DNA of 64,000 bases from Alkaliphilus peptidifermentans DSM 18978. Its GTDB lineage: Bacteria > Bacillota > Clostridia > Peptostreptococcales > Natronincolaceae. Numbering within the stretch: position 1 is the first letter of the stretch; every line of letters begins with the position of its first letter. The stretch lies in contig NZ_FMUS01000025.1 in the NCBI RefSeq assembly GCF_900101495.1, positions 1-64,000 on the forward strand, read 5' to 3'. Below, piece by piece: positions 17,361 to 27,003 of the stretch. The notes under the pieces were generated by a model that saw only the letters and a list, made by a program, of their open reading frames with translations, made no database searches and was not told the DNA's origin. Made by a program: the position numbers and the translations under genes.

Positions 17361-19040
17361 ATGTTTTTAGCATTATTAGCATCTTTGCCAATTGTTTTAA
17401 CTGTAGTGTTAATGGTGGCCTTTAACTGGCCAGCAAAAAAAGTTATGCCTATCGCATGGACTCTTGCCATTATTTTGGCAGGCTTAGTATGGGGAATGTC
17501 TCCACAATGGCTGGCTGGTGCAACGATTTCAGGAGGACTAAATGCATTTAATATACTAATTATAGTATTTGGTGCAATTTTATTGATGAATACTTTAAAA
17601 AATAGTGGAGCAATTAAATCAATAAACAAAACCTTCCATGGTATCAGTCCAGACAGAAGAGTTCAGGCAATAATTGTAGCTTTCTTATTTGGTGCTTTTA
17701 TAGAAGGAGCTGCAGGCTTTGGTACTCCAGCTGCATTGGCTGGTCCATTGCTGGTAGGGTTAGGATTTCCTCCGTTGGCAGCAGCTATGCTGGCTTTAGT
17801 AGGAAATAGCACACCTGTTAGCTTCGGTGCTGTAGGAACACCGATTCTAGGAGGAGTATCTTCTATATTAGGAAATCCAGAAATTTTAGGTAATATTGAA
17901 GCTGCTGGGTATACAGGCCCTGAATTCCTAAATCAAGTAGGAATATGGGCAGCCCTTCCGCATGCTGTTATGGGCATATTTATGCCTTTAATCATTGTTA
18001 TGATGATGACAAAGCTATTTGGTGAAAAAAAATCCTTTAAGGATGCCTTTGAAGTAGCACCTTTTGCTATCTTTGCTGGTTTAGCCTTTATAATACCATA
18101 CTTGTTGATCGCAGTTTTTATTGGACCAGAGCTACCATCTTTGGGTGGTGGATTAATAGCCATTGCAGTAGTGGTTACCGCCGCTAAAAATGGATTTTTA
18201 CAACCGAAAACAACATGGAATTTTGCTAATAAATCTAAGTGGGACAGCTCATGGACTGGGATTGAAGAATCAGCAGCAACTTCGGAAGAATCGGCAGAAA
18301 CAATAAGTCCGTTAATGGCTTGGCTTCCTTATATATTAGTATCATTAATCTTAGTAGTAACAAGAACTACTGGTTTAAAAGCTATACTAACTAGCTCAAC
18401 CTTTACTATTGCATGGAGGGGGATATTAGGAACCGGGCTAAACTACTCATTACAATATCTATATCTGCCAGGTACGGTAGCATTTATACTGGTATCTATT
18501 TTAACAGGCTTTATGCATAAAATGAGTGGTGAAAAAATTAAACAAACCTGGATAAGTTCGCTTAAAACGGTTATTCCTGCTGCTATAGCTTTAGTTTTTG
18601 CCCTTGCAATGACTCACGTAATGTTGAACTCAGCCAACAACTCATCTGGAGAAGCAGCCATGACAGTGGTAATGGCAAGAGCTCTTGCTAATATATTTCA
18701 GGGTGTATGGCCGATGATTGCACCATTAGTCGGGATTTTAGGAGCTTTTATGTCGGGTAGTAATACCACATCAAATGTACTGTTCTCTGGTTTGCAATAT
18801 GGAGTAGCAGAGCAAATTGGAATGTCAAGGACTATAATTCTTGGTCTCCAGGTAGTCGGTGGTGCAGCTGGAAATATGATTTGTGTACACAATGTAGTGG
18901 CAGCATGTACCACTGTTGGTGTATTAGGCAAAGAGGGACGTGTAATCAGAACTAATGTTATCCCTGCCTTTACCTATGCAATAGTTGTTGGTATTTTTGC
19001 GTATTTGGCAATGTATATATTTGCTCCTGGCTTATTCTAG
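17361..19040 (+). CDS. lctP: L-lactate permease (LctP family)
   Basis: 559 residues with about twelve or more membrane segments, the normal size for LctP/LldP/GlcA. Diagnostic stretches are [20 protein letters not shown] near residues 110-129, [15 protein letters not shown] near 150, and [17 protein letters not shown] with [16 protein letters not shown] near the C-terminus. The family imports lactate with protons. AAGGGGG at 17344-17350 supports ATG 17361. It is the first gene of a set also holding EtfB, EtfA, lactate dehydrogenase and a LarA-type racemase, so uptake and oxidation of both lactate isomers is the likely purpose. Confidence 0.93.
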   Translation: MFLALLASLPIVLTVVLMVAFNWPAKKVMPIAWTLAIILAGLVWGMSPQWLAGATISGGLNAFNILIIVFGAILLMNTLKNSGAIKSINKTFHGISPDRRVQAIIVAFLFGAFIEGAAGFGTPAALAGPLLVGLGFPPLAAAMLALVGNSTPVSFGAVGTPILGGVSSILGNPEILGNIEAAGYTGPEFLNQVGIWAALPHAVMGIFMPLIIVMMMTKLFGEKKSFKDAFEVAPFAIFAGLAFIIPYLLIAVFIGPELPSLGGGLIAIAVVVTAAKNGFLQPKTTWNFANKSKWDSSWTGIEESAATSEESAETISPLMAWLPYILVSLILVVTRTTGLKAILTSSTFTIAWRGILGTGLNYSLQYLYLPGTVAFILVSILTGFMHKMSGEKIKQTWISSLKTVIPAAIALVFALAMTHVMLNSANNSSGEAAMTVVMARALANIFQGVWPMIAPLVGILGAFMSGSNTTSNVLFSGLQYGVAEQIGMSRTIILGLQVVGGAAGNMICVHNVVAACTTVGVLGKEGRVIRTNVIPAFTYAIVVGIFAYLAMYIFAPGLF

Positions 19041-19176
19041 TTAGTTACCATACTTATCATAAAAAAGGCTAGTAGAGCATATAAGCCAAAATAAGTAAAA
19101 ATAGATTAATCACTAATAGGCCGGAGTAGCGAGTTGATATTGATATAAAAAGTGATTATTGAAATTAGGCTACTGC

Positions 19177-19220
19177 GCAGGATAATCAAGAGAATAAGAA
19201 TGTGGATGTAATTATCCTGC
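19177..19220 (+). other. Inverted repeat between lctP and etfB
   Basis: GCAGGATAAT (19177-19186) and ATTATCCTGC (19211-19220) are perfect 10-bp arms around 24 nt. There is no T run after it, so an intercistronic processing or stability hairpin fits better than a terminator. It could set different levels of permease and enzyme. Confidence 0.5.
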
Positions 19221-19293
19221 CAGTATCTAATCCATCTATTAAATAATTCCCTTCAATGCTTCATATTGAAAATTAAAATAGGAGGTAATGAAA

Positions 19294-20091
19294 TTGAACA
19301 TTATTATTCCAATTAAGCAAGTACCAGAAACTAGCAATGTTAAAATGGATAAGGAAACAGGAACGATGATTCGTGATGGAGTTGAAAGTGTTATAAATCC
19401 ACTAGATCTATATGCAATTGAAATAGGAATTCAACTTAAAGAAAAACACGGTGGTAAAGTAACGGTGATTTCTATGGGGCCGCCATCGGCACAGAAGGCA
19501 ATAAAAGAAGCTATAGCGATGGGTTGTGATGACGGGATACTGATATCTGACAAAAAGTTTGCTGGGTCCGACACTTGGGCTACTTCCTACACGCTTTCTC
19601 AAGCTGTTAAAAAAATAAATGACTACGATTTGATACTGGCTGGTGAAAGAGCAACAGATGGAGATACAGGACAGGTGGGACCAGGAATTGCTGCATGGCT
19701 GGATATTCCATTGGCCACCTATGTTAGTAAAGTGGGCGAGATTGACAAAAGTAGTATTACAGTGGAGCGATTGGTTGAGGAGGGCTATCAAATATTGAAA
19801 ATGCCTTTACCATCGTTATTAACGGTAGTAAAGGAAGTTAGTGATCCTAGACTACCAACATTGAGAGGAAAGAAAAAGGCAAGAGCAACAGAAATACCAG
19901 TGTTCTCCTTAGAAAATATGGATTTAAAAATAGAATCTTTAGGTTTGAAGGGTTCTCCAACTAAGGTTGTAAAAATTGATTTTCCAAAGGTAACTCGTGG
20001 AGGCAAGCTTGTTAAGGCAGTTGGGGATGATGGAGTTAAGGATGCAGTGAATGAACTGATTAAATTTATGGAAGAAAAAGAATTAATATAG
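19294..20091 (+). CDS. etfB: Electron transfer flavoprotein beta subunit of the lactate dehydrogenase complex
   Basis: About 265 residues. The EtfB opening NIIIPIKQVPE is present. ATDGDTGQVGPGIAAWL near residues 120-136 resembles the DGDTxQVGP motif of bifurcating EtfB proteins rather than the motif of ordinary respiratory EtfB. The start is probably TTG 19294, which lies 8 nt after GGAGG (19281-19285) and aligns with family N-termini; an in-frame ATG at 19288 is only 2 nt from that site. With the next two genes it matches the order of the Acetobacterium lctBCD set, whose complex couples lactate oxidation with NAD+ to reduced ferredoxin. Confidence 0.9.
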   Translation: MNIIIPIKQVPETSNVKMDKETGTMIRDGVESVINPLDLYAIEIGIQLKEKHGGKVTVISMGPPSAQKAIKEAIAMGCDDGILISDKKFAGSDTWATSYTLSQAVKKINDYDLILAGERATDGDTGQVGPGIAAWLDIPLATYVSKVGEIDKSSITVERLVEEGYQILKMPLPSLLTVVKEVSDPRLPTLRGKKKARATEIPVFSLENMDLKIESLGLKGSPTKVVKIDFPKVTRGGKLVKAVGDDGVKDAVNELIKFMEEKELI

Positions 20092-20103
20092 GAGGGATCA
20101 TGG

Positions 20104-21105
20104 ATGAGTTATGTTTGGACGATTGCAGAGCAAAGCAAAGGTAAAATTAAGTCGGTTTCCTTTGAGCTGCTAAGCCGTGGAAGAAAGCTAGCAGATAAGA
20201 TGGATACAAAGCTATCCTCAATACTATTGGGGAGTAACGTTACTGACGATTCTTTACAAGAATTAATCTATAGAGGTGCTGATAACGTTTTTTTTGTTGA
20301 TGATCCCAGACTTGAAAATTTTATAGTAGAAACCCATAGTAATGTTCTTTCTGACTTGATTAGAGAATATAAACCACATAGTATATTGGCTGCAGCCACA
20401 TCCAGTGGTAGATCCTTAATGCCATATGTGGCGATTCAGGTAAATACAGGATTAACTGCCGACTGCACTGAACTAGATATTGAAGATGGAACAAATCACT
20501 TATTACAAACAAGACCAGCTATAGGTGGAAACATCATGGCCACTATTAAAACCCCAGATCACAGTCCACAAATGGCTACTGTAAGGCCAAAATCAAGTAG
20601 ACCCTTACCTATAGATACTACTAGGATTGGTAAAATAATTAGATTAACCTTAAAGGATGAGCTGGTGGATAATCGTGTACAAATGATCGGCTTCAGGAAG
20701 GATGATGAGGAGTTTGTAAATATTGAAGAGGCTGAAGTAGTTGTTGCTGGAGGTAAAGGCATGAAGAAACAAGAGAACTTTGCAATTCTCAGGGAGCTTG
20801 CCAATAGATTTGATGGAGTTGTTGGTGCCAGCAGAGATGCTGTTGATCGTGGATGGATGTCTTATCCTCATCAAATAGGCTTAAGTGGTAAAACGATTTC
20901 TCCTAAGCTATATATTTGTGCTGGCATTTCTGGATCTATACAACATTTAGCCGGAATTAAAACCTCTGAACACATTATTGCAATAAATACAGATCCTGAT
21001 TCCAGCATTTTCCAACTTGCTGATTTTGGTATTGTTGGAAACTTGTTTGAGGTTATTCCAGCGTTAAACAAGAGATTGGAAGATTATAAGAGGGAGGGAA
21101 AATAG
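20104..21105 (+). CDS. etfA: Electron transfer flavoprotein alpha subunit of the lactate dehydrogenase complex
   Basis: 333 residues. The C-terminal FAD domain is clear: VVAGGKGMKK, VGASRDAVDRGWM, QIGLSGKTISPKLYICAGISGSIQH and NTDPDSSIFQLADFGIVG. The protein starts directly with the N-terminal Rossmann-like domain (SYVWTIAEQ) and has only two cysteines, so no ferredoxin-like iron-sulfur extension is present. As I recall, the equivalent Acetobacterium subunit carries such an extension. AGGAGGG lies upstream, the gap to etfB is 12 nt, and the lactate dehydrogenase gene starts directly after the stop. It passes electrons between the dehydrogenase flavin and EtfB. Confidence 0.93.
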   Translation: MSYVWTIAEQSKGKIKSVSFELLSRGRKLADKMDTKLSSILLGSNVTDDSLQELIYRGADNVFFVDDPRLENFIVETHSNVLSDLIREYKPHSILAAATSSGRSLMPYVAIQVNTGLTADCTELDIEDGTNHLLQTRPAIGGNIMATIKTPDHSPQMATVRPKSSRPLPIDTTRIGKIIRLTLKDELVDNRVQMIGFRKDDEEFVNIEEAEVVVAGGKGMKKQENFAILRELANRFDGVVGASRDAVDRGWMSYPHQIGLSGKTISPKLYICAGISGSIQHLAGIKTSEHIIAINTDPDSSIFQLADFGIVGNLFEVIPALNKRLEDYKREGK

Positions 21106-22521
21106 ATGAGATACAATCCGGTAACTAAGAAAATTGTAGATGAGTTAATTCAAATATTAGGGCCGAAAAATGTTTTTACTGACGTAGAGAAGATGGAAGC
21201 TTATTCCCATGATGAGACGTCAGTTGAAGAATATGGACATATGCCGGAAGTTGTAATTACACCCTCAACTGCTGAAGAAATAGCAAGAGTTGTTAGATTA
21301 GCCAATAGGGAGCTAATCCCCATTACACCCCGTGGGGCTGGCAGTGGTTTGTCGGGTGGAGCAATTCCCGTTTTTGGAGGCATATTACTGTCGGTAGAGA
21401 GGATGAATAAAGTAATAGAAATTGATTATCCAAATATGATGATGGTGCTTGAGACTGGAATAGTAACCAACGAGGTGAATGCACTTATTAAAGAACAAGG
21501 ACTATTTTATGCAGGATATCCAATGAGTCTTGAAACCTGTTATTTAGGAGGAAATATTGCAGAAAATGCTGGTGGAGGCAAAGCTGTTAAATATGGAGTA
21601 ACCGGAAGATATGTAATGGGATTAGAGCTGGTAACTCCACAGGGGGAAATTGTTGAATTAGGTGGTAAATTATCCAAGGATGTGACTGGCTATGACTTAA
21701 AGCAATTAATTGTTGGCTCCGAAGGAACACTAGGAATTGTCACCAAGGCCACCATTAAGCTGACGGGTCTACCAACAGCAAAATCCAATCTACTGGTATT
21801 ATATAAAAATCCCAAGGATGCAATAGATTGTGTACCAGTAATAATGGCAAAGGGTTTGATACCTACAGGAATAGAATTTATGGATAAACTATCGGTACAG
21901 ACCTCCTGTGAATATCTTAATGAAAGCCTCCCCTACCAGCAGGCAGGAGCAATGCTACTAATTGAAATGGACGGTACTAGTCAAGAACAGGTGGAAAGAG
22001 ACACGGAAGCTATTGGAGATTTATGTATGGAAAATGGAGCTATTGAGGTTTATGTTGCAGACAACTATACTACTCAAGAAAGGATCTGGAGTGTTAGAAG
22101 AAATATCGCAGAGGCCTTTAAGGTGGTAAGTCCCATTCAAAGTCTTGAAGACATAGTTGTACCAATAGCAGCCATCCCGGATATTATACCTGAGCTTGAT
22201 AGAATTTCTGAAAAATACAATATTAAAATTCCTTGCTATGGCCATGCGGGAGATGGAAATCTACACGCAACTCTAGTAAAGAATCCTGATTCAACCTTAG
22301 AAGAATGGCATGACCTAGTACCGAAAGCCCTTCGAGAGCTCTACGAAGTTACTAAAAAATTAGGTGGTAAGATTAGTGGCGAGCACGGCATTGGCTTAAA
22401 GCGTAAAAAATATATGGAGGAAATTATAAATCCAGCAGAATTAGAGTTAATGAAGGCAATAAAAACAGCATGGGATCCAAACTATATCATGAATCCTGGT
22501 AAAATATTTGATCTAGAGTAA
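21106..22521 (+). CDS. FAD-linked lactate dehydrogenase (GlcD/LctD type)
   Basis: 471 residues. The N-terminal FAD-binding type 4 domain (about 35-215) has TPRGAGSGLSGGAIP and GGNIAENAGGGKAVKYGVTG. The C-terminal FAD-oxidase domain has CYGHAGDGNLHATLV and GKISGEHGIGLKRKKYM, carrying the catalytic histidines of this superfamily. No iron-sulfur cysteines are seen. Its place directly behind etfB and etfA and downstream of a lactate permease points to lactate rather than glycolate as substrate. Family members usually take D-lactate, which fits the racemase gene that follows. The ribosome site GAGGGAGGG lies inside the end of etfA. Confidence 0.88.
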   Translation: MRYNPVTKKIVDELIQILGPKNVFTDVEKMEAYSHDETSVEEYGHMPEVVITPSTAEEIARVVRLANRELIPITPRGAGSGLSGGAIPVFGGILLSVERMNKVIEIDYPNMMMVLETGIVTNEVNALIKEQGLFYAGYPMSLETCYLGGNIAENAGGGKAVKYGVTGRYVMGLELVTPQGEIVELGGKLSKDVTGYDLKQLIVGSEGTLGIVTKATIKLTGLPTAKSNLLVLYKNPKDAIDCVPVIMAKGLIPTGIEFMDKLSVQTSCEYLNESLPYQQAGAMLLIEMDGTSQEQVERDTEAIGDLCMENGAIEVYVADNYTTQERIWSVRRNIAEAFKVVSPIQSLEDIVVPIAAIPDIIPELDRISEKYNIKIPCYGHAGDGNLHATLVKNPDSTLEEWHDLVPKALRELYEVTKKLGGKISGEHGIGLKRKKYMEEIINPAELELMKAIKTAWDPNYIMNPGKIFDLE

Positions 22522-22568
22522 ATATCATACCCTTATTATAAAATAAAATACTAATGGAGGCGAGACCA

Positions 22569-23846
22569 GTGTCTGTTATAAAAATACCTTACTTGAAAGG
22601 ATTTATAGATTTAGAAATACCTGATATGAATTTGAAGGGTATTTTAGAATCGAGGGCACATCATTTTCATGCCAATGATGATGAGGTAACTATTGTCAGG
22701 AAGGCGTTGGAAAATCCTATTGAATCATCTAGACTTAGTGAACTGGCTAAGGGTAAGAAAAATATTGTTATTATAACAAGTGACCATACCAGACCTGTTC
22801 CCAGTAAAATTACGTTGCCTATTCTACTGGAGGAGATAAGATGTGGAAGCCCTGATGCAGAAATCACTATTTTAATTGCCACTGGCTTCCATCGATCAAC
22901 GACATATGAAGAGATGACTAAAAAATTCGGAGAAGAAATCGTAAATAATGAAAATCTAATTAACCATGTATGTGGAAATGATAGCTCACTAGTGAAGGTG
23001 GGAATACTTCCCTCAGGTGGAGAACTATGGTTAAATAGACTAGCGATAGGGGCAGATCTGTTGGTTTCAGAAGGCTTCATTGAGCCCCATTTCTTTGCTG
23101 GCTTTTCTGGAGGAAGAAAAAGTGTTTTACCAGGGGTTGCTGGTAAGACAACAGTTTTAGCCAATCACTGTTCAAAATTTATTCATGATGACAATTCAAG
23201 AACCGGAATTTTAGAGGGAAATCCTATCCATAAGGATATGCTTTTTGCTGCTGAAGCTGCAAATCTTGCTTTTATCTTAAATGTTGTAATAGATGCTGAT
23301 AAAAAAATCATCAATGCATTTGCAGGCCATCCAGTTAAAGCCCATGCTGATGGATGCGACTTTGTTACTGAGCTGGCCAGTGTAAATGCAGTTTATTCAG
23401 ATATAGTAATAACGTCAAACGGTGGATACCCATTGGATCAAAATATATATCAGTCAGTTAAGGGAATGACCGCAGCAGAAGCAAGTGCTAAAGAGGATGC
23501 TGTAATTATCATAGCTGCTGCCTGTAATGATGGTCATGGTGGAGAAGCCTTTTATCAAACCTTCTTAGAGAATAAAACAGCGCATGATATTATGGATAAA
23601 ATCATGGGAATTCCAATGGAATCTACAATTCCTGATCAATGGGAGTCGCAAATTTTAGCTAGAATTTTAATAAAGCATAAAGTTATACTAGTGACAGATG
23701 AATGTGATCCAAAGCTGGTGACGGATATGCATATGCTACATGCCTACACACTAGATGAAGCTTTAAAAATGGCATATGAAATGAAGGGGAAAGATGCAAG
23801 CATCACTGTGATTCCAGATGGAGTGGCTGTGATAGTAAAAAAATAA
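22569..23846 (+). CDS. larA: LarA-type nickel-dependent lactate racemase family protein
   Basis: About 425 residues. The N-terminal LarA/DUF2088 domain contains ITSDHTRPVPS. The second half has HFFAGFSGGRKSVLPGVAG, whose lysine corresponds to the residue that holds the nickel-pincer cofactor in Lactobacillus LarA, and nearby histidines (NHCSKFIHDD). GTG 22569 is the likely start, 8 nt after GGAGG (22556-22560); an ATG at 22554 overlaps that site. It should interconvert D- and L-lactate for the dehydrogenase upstream. No larB, larC or larE cofactor genes lie in the window, so they must be elsewhere, or the substrate is a different hydroxy acid. Confidence 0.85.
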   Translation: MSVIKIPYLKGFIDLEIPDMNLKGILESRAHHFHANDDEVTIVRKALENPIESSRLSELAKGKKNIVIITSDHTRPVPSKITLPILLEEIRCGSPDAEITILIATGFHRSTTYEEMTKKFGEEIVNNENLINHVCGNDSSLVKVGILPSGGELWLNRLAIGADLLVSEGFIEPHFFAGFSGGRKSVLPGVAGKTTVLANHCSKFIHDDNSRTGILEGNPIHKDMLFAAEAANLAFILNVVIDADKKIINAFAGHPVKAHADGCDFVTELASVNAVYSDIVITSNGGYPLDQNIYQSVKGMTAAEASAKEDAVIIIAAACNDGHGGEAFYQTFLENKTAHDIMDKIMGIPMESTIPDQWESQILARILIKHKVILVTDECDPKLVTDMHMLHAYTLDEALKMAYEMKGKDASITVIPDGVAVIVKK

Positions 23847-23861
23847 CTAGATTAGACATAA

Positions 23862-23950
23862 TCTTCTTCGTTGCTGCAAAAACCCAGCACCCTCACGTAT
23901 TACGTATACGCTGCCTTCGCTGGGTTTTCTTGCGTCTCGAATCTGAAGAA
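23862..23950. repeat. Palindromic intergenic repeat, AAAACCCAGC core
   Basis: AAAACCCAGC (23879-23888) and GCTGGGTTTT (23919-23928) are perfect arms. The loop contains a smaller ACGTAT/ATACGT palindrome, and outer TTCTTC (about 23863) and GAAGAA (23945-23950) arms extend the structure. It may terminate transcription after larA, but its complexity and higher GC suggest a dispersed repeat. Confidence 0.55.
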
Positions 23951-23994
23951 TTTTGAACAGTCTGGATATTGTTCAATCCTATCTTTACACTAGT

Positions 23995-24022
23995 CATTAC
24001 TAATTACTCATTACTAATTACT
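23995..24022. repeat. Tandem 14-nt duplication
   Basis: CATTACTAATTACT occurs twice without a gap (23995-24008 and 24009-24022), in the intergenic region before the gamma-glutamyltransferase gene. Confidence 0.8.
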
Positions 24023-24138
24023 CCTTGATCATTGTTTTTTCTATATATTTAAGGAAGGAAACAATCATTATTTATTGAATTATTTAGCATATAGAAATTT
24101 ATTGTTGCCACTTTAGCTTTCCAGTAAGGAGGAAGAAT

Positions 24139-25746
24139 ATGAATTACAATCCACTTGATTACAGATATCCATCCCAAAGAACTGTAGTTTACGGTACAAA
24201 AGGGATGGTTGCTACTTCGCAACCTCTAGCAGCCCAGGCAGGCCTTGATATTCTAAAAAGAGGAGGAAATGCTGTAGATGCTGCTATTGCCACTGCTGCC
24301 TGCCTTACTGTTGTAGAGCCCACCTCCAATGGAATAGGAGGAGATGCCTTTGCAATAGTCTGGATGAATAATAAGCTATATGGATTAAATGCCAGTGGAG
24401 GTGCACCACAGGGTATTTCCATTGATATCCTAAAAAATAAAGGTATTAATGAAATCCCTAAGTTTGGCTGGACTCCCGTAACAGTACCTGGAGTACCGGC
24501 AGCTTGGGGGGCTTTATCAGAGGCTTTCGGAAAGCTTCCATTAAAGGAAGTATTAACGCCTGCAATTACTTACGCATATGAAGGCTATCCCGTTTCTCCA
24601 ATAACAGGTCAATATTGGTGTAGGGCATTTGAAATATATGAAAAAAATCTAAAGGGAGAAGAATTTACTGAATGGTTTAAGGTATTTGCACCTTTGGGCA
24701 GGGCTCCTAAGATTGGTGAGCTATGGCGATCAAATGGACATGGTAAAACCCTAGAAGCTATTGCAGAGACAGGCGGAAGAGATTTTTATTCTGGTGACCT
24801 AGCCCAACGAATACATAATTACTCAAAGTCAACAGGAGGATACATAGAAAAATCAGACCTAGAAGCATTTAAGGTTCAATGGGTAGACCCTGTAAAGGTT
24901 AATTATAGAGGGTATGACGTTTGGGAGCTACCTCCCAATGGTCAAGGAATTGTAGCTCTAATGGCCTTAAATATATTAAAGGGCTTTGAATTTAAAGATA
25001 AAGAATCAGTAGATACTTATCATAAGCAAATAGAGGCCATAAAGCTAGCCTTTGCAGATGGACAAAAGTATATAACAGACCCTAAGAAAATGAAGGTAAG
25101 AGTTGATGATTTACTTTCAGATGCCTATGGCGAAGAAAGAAGAAAATTAATTGGGGAAAATGCTGCACTACCTGAAGCTGGAGAACCAGCCAGAGGTGGT
25201 ACTGTATATTTAGCAACTGCTGATGGTGAAGGAAATATGGTTTCATATATACAAAGTAACTATATGGGCTTTGGTTCTGGAGTGGTTATACCTGAAACGG
25301 GAATAAGCTTACAAAATAGAGGTCATAATTTTTCACTTAATCCACTTGATCATAATTGCCTTGAGCCAGGTAAACGAACCTATCATACTATAATCCCAGG
25401 CTTCTTAACTAAGGATCAACATGCAGTAGGCCCCTTTGGAGTGATGGGTGGTTTCATGCAGCCCCAAGGACACTTACAAATTATAATGAATACAATAGAT
25501 TTTAACATGAATCCGCAAACAGCATTAGATGCATCGAGATGGTGCTGGACAAAGGAGAAAAGTGTAGAGATGGAGAATTTGATCAGTGAAGATATTTTTA
25601 AAAGTCTTCAGCAGAAGGGACATAACTTAGTAAGATCACAGGATGTTGGTATATTGGGTCGTGGTCAGATTATTTGGAGAAATAGTGATGGTATATTGGC
25701 CGGTGGTACAGAGGGACGAACAGATGGAGCAGTTGCAACTTGGTAG
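24139..25746 (+). CDS. ggt: Gamma-glutamyltransferase family protein
   Basis: 535 residues, normal for the Ntn-hydrolase GGT family. The large-subunit part includes GLDILKRGGNAVDAAIATA and NGIGGDAFAIVW. The self-cleavage site is likely T355 in ARGGTVYLATAD, giving a small subunit with NMVSYIQSNYMGFGSGVVIP, LQNRGHNFSL and PGKRTYHTIIP. No signal peptide is seen, unlike secreted GGTs, so it may act in the cytoplasm on gamma-glutamyl peptides or related amides. AAGGAGG lies upstream. It is followed closely by yhaO, which is probably unrelated in function. Its substrate cannot be read from sequence. Confidence 0.9.
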   Translation: MNYNPLDYRYPSQRTVVYGTKGMVATSQPLAAQAGLDILKRGGNAVDAAIATAACLTVVEPTSNGIGGDAFAIVWMNNKLYGLNASGGAPQGISIDILKNKGINEIPKFGWTPVTVPGVPAAWGALSEAFGKLPLKEVLTPAITYAYEGYPVSPITGQYWCRAFEIYEKNLKGEEFTEWFKVFAPLGRAPKIGELWRSNGHGKTLEAIAETGGRDFYSGDLAQRIHNYSKSTGGYIEKSDLEAFKVQWVDPVKVNYRGYDVWELPPNGQGIVALMALNILKGFEFKDKESVDTYHKQIEAIKLAFADGQKYITDPKKMKVRVDDLLSDAYGEERRKLIGENAALPEAGEPARGGTVYLATADGEGNMVSYIQSNYMGFGSGVVIPETGISLQNRGHNFSLNPLDHNCLEPGKRTYHTIIPGFLTKDQHAVGPFGVMGGFMQPQGHLQIIMNTIDFNMNPQTALDASRWCWTKEKSVEMENLISEDIFKSLQQKGHNLVRSQDVGILGRGQIIWRNSDGILAGGTEGRTDGAVATW

Positions 25747-25767
25747 ATAAATGTGAGGTGGTTGAAG

Positions 25768-27003
25768 ATGTTTAAATTCATACATATAGGGGATGTGCAT
25801 TTAGATACGCATTTTTATTCTCGAGATACTGACTTGCGTGAAAGGCTAAGAAATAGTCTTAGGGACTCCTTTAATAGGGTTATTAATACATGTATTGAAG
25901 AAAGGGTACAGGCTCTATTAATTGCAGGAGACCTCTTTGATAACGATAAGCTTTCCTTTCAAACAGAGGTGTTTTTGTTGAAGCGCTTTTCAAAATTAAA
26001 GGAGCATGATATTCAAGTTTTTTATGCCACTGGAAATCATGATCCTGGTGATATAAACTATAGGGCCAATTCAATTAAATGGCCTGAAAATGTTCACTTA
26101 ATTAATGACGAATCAATAAGGGTAATAGAAGTTATAAAGGAAAATGAAGTACTTGCTAAAATTGTTTCTGTAGGTCATAAATGTAAAAAAGAAGCAAGAA
26201 ACTTAATTAAGGAATTTCCAGTAAAGGATGTGAATATACCAGTTGTTGGCCTTGTCCATGCAATGGTGACATCTGCATCAGGGATAGAAGGACATGATCG
26301 GTATCTACCATGTACATTAGATGATTTAAAGGAAAAGAAATATGACTATTGGGCATTAGGTCATATTCACCAGGCTCAGCAGGTGGCCAATGAGTCTATT
26401 TACTATAGTGGCAATCTTCAAGGACGTAATCCTAGAGAGATGGGAGCAAAGGGTGGCTACCTGGTAACCATCGATCCAATAGGCAGCATTACAGCCAGCT
26501 TCATAAGCTTTTCTCATATAAACTGGCAAACCATAACCATTAATGGCATGGAGGGAATAACAACCTACCAGGATTTAAAAAGCTACTTAATAGATAAAAT
26601 AGAAGCTTTTTTTGAATCAAATCCACATCATACACAAGAATTAATTTTAAGGCTACAGCTGGAGGGTAGATGTTTTTTAAAGAAGGCCTTTGATAATAGC
26701 GAAGATGTTGCTCAGCTGGAGGAGGATATTAAGCTACACTTTGGCCTCCTATCAATAGAAATCAAAACCAATAATTTACTGCCCTCAATAAATGCTGAAG
26801 TATATATTGAAGGAAACCATGTACTTTCAAGGGCCCTTAAATTAATTGAGCATCCTAATGATGGTCTAATTCAACAGTTAACAAATCTTAAATTTAGCAA
26901 TAGGAAGCTAAAGGGAGAAGAGTCAAAAGTTAGATACATTTTATCGCTACTAGACGGACTGGAAGAAGAGGCTCTCACTAGAATGGTAGGTGATGAAGAA
27001 TGA
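25768..27003 (+). CDS. yhaO: SbcD-like DNA exonuclease/metallophosphoesterase (YhaO type)
   Basis: About 411 residues. Calcineurin-like phosphoesterase motifs are in order: FIHIGDVHLD (D, H), IAGDLFDN (GD), YATGNHDP (GNHD), and LGHIHQAQQ (GHxH). These bind two metals. Start ATG 25768 has GAGGTGG 6 nt upstream; the in-frame GTG at 25753 overlaps it. The stop overlaps the start of the next gene (ATGA arrangement), so translation is coupled with the YhaN-like ATPase. The pair resembles the SbcD/SbcC or Mre11/Rad50 nuclease machines; the precise DNA repair role is not established here. Confidence 0.88.
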   Translation: MFKFIHIGDVHLDTHFYSRDTDLRERLRNSLRDSFNRVINTCIEERVQALLIAGDLFDNDKLSFQTEVFLLKRFSKLKEHDIQVFYATGNHDPGDINYRANSIKWPENVHLINDESIRVIEVIKENEVLAKIVSVGHKCKKEARNLIKEFPVKDVNIPVVGLVHAMVTSASGIEGHDRYLPCTLDDLKEKKYDYWALGHIHQAQQVANESIYYSGNLQGRNPREMGAKGGYLVTIDPIGSITASFISFSHINWQTITINGMEGITTYQDLKSYLIDKIEAFFESNPHHTQELILRLQLEGRCFLKKAFDNSEDVAQLEEDIKLHFGLLSIEIKTNNLLPSINAEVYIEGNHVLSRALKLIEHPNDGLIQQLTNLKFSNRKLKGEESKVRYILSLLDGLEEEALTRMVGDEE

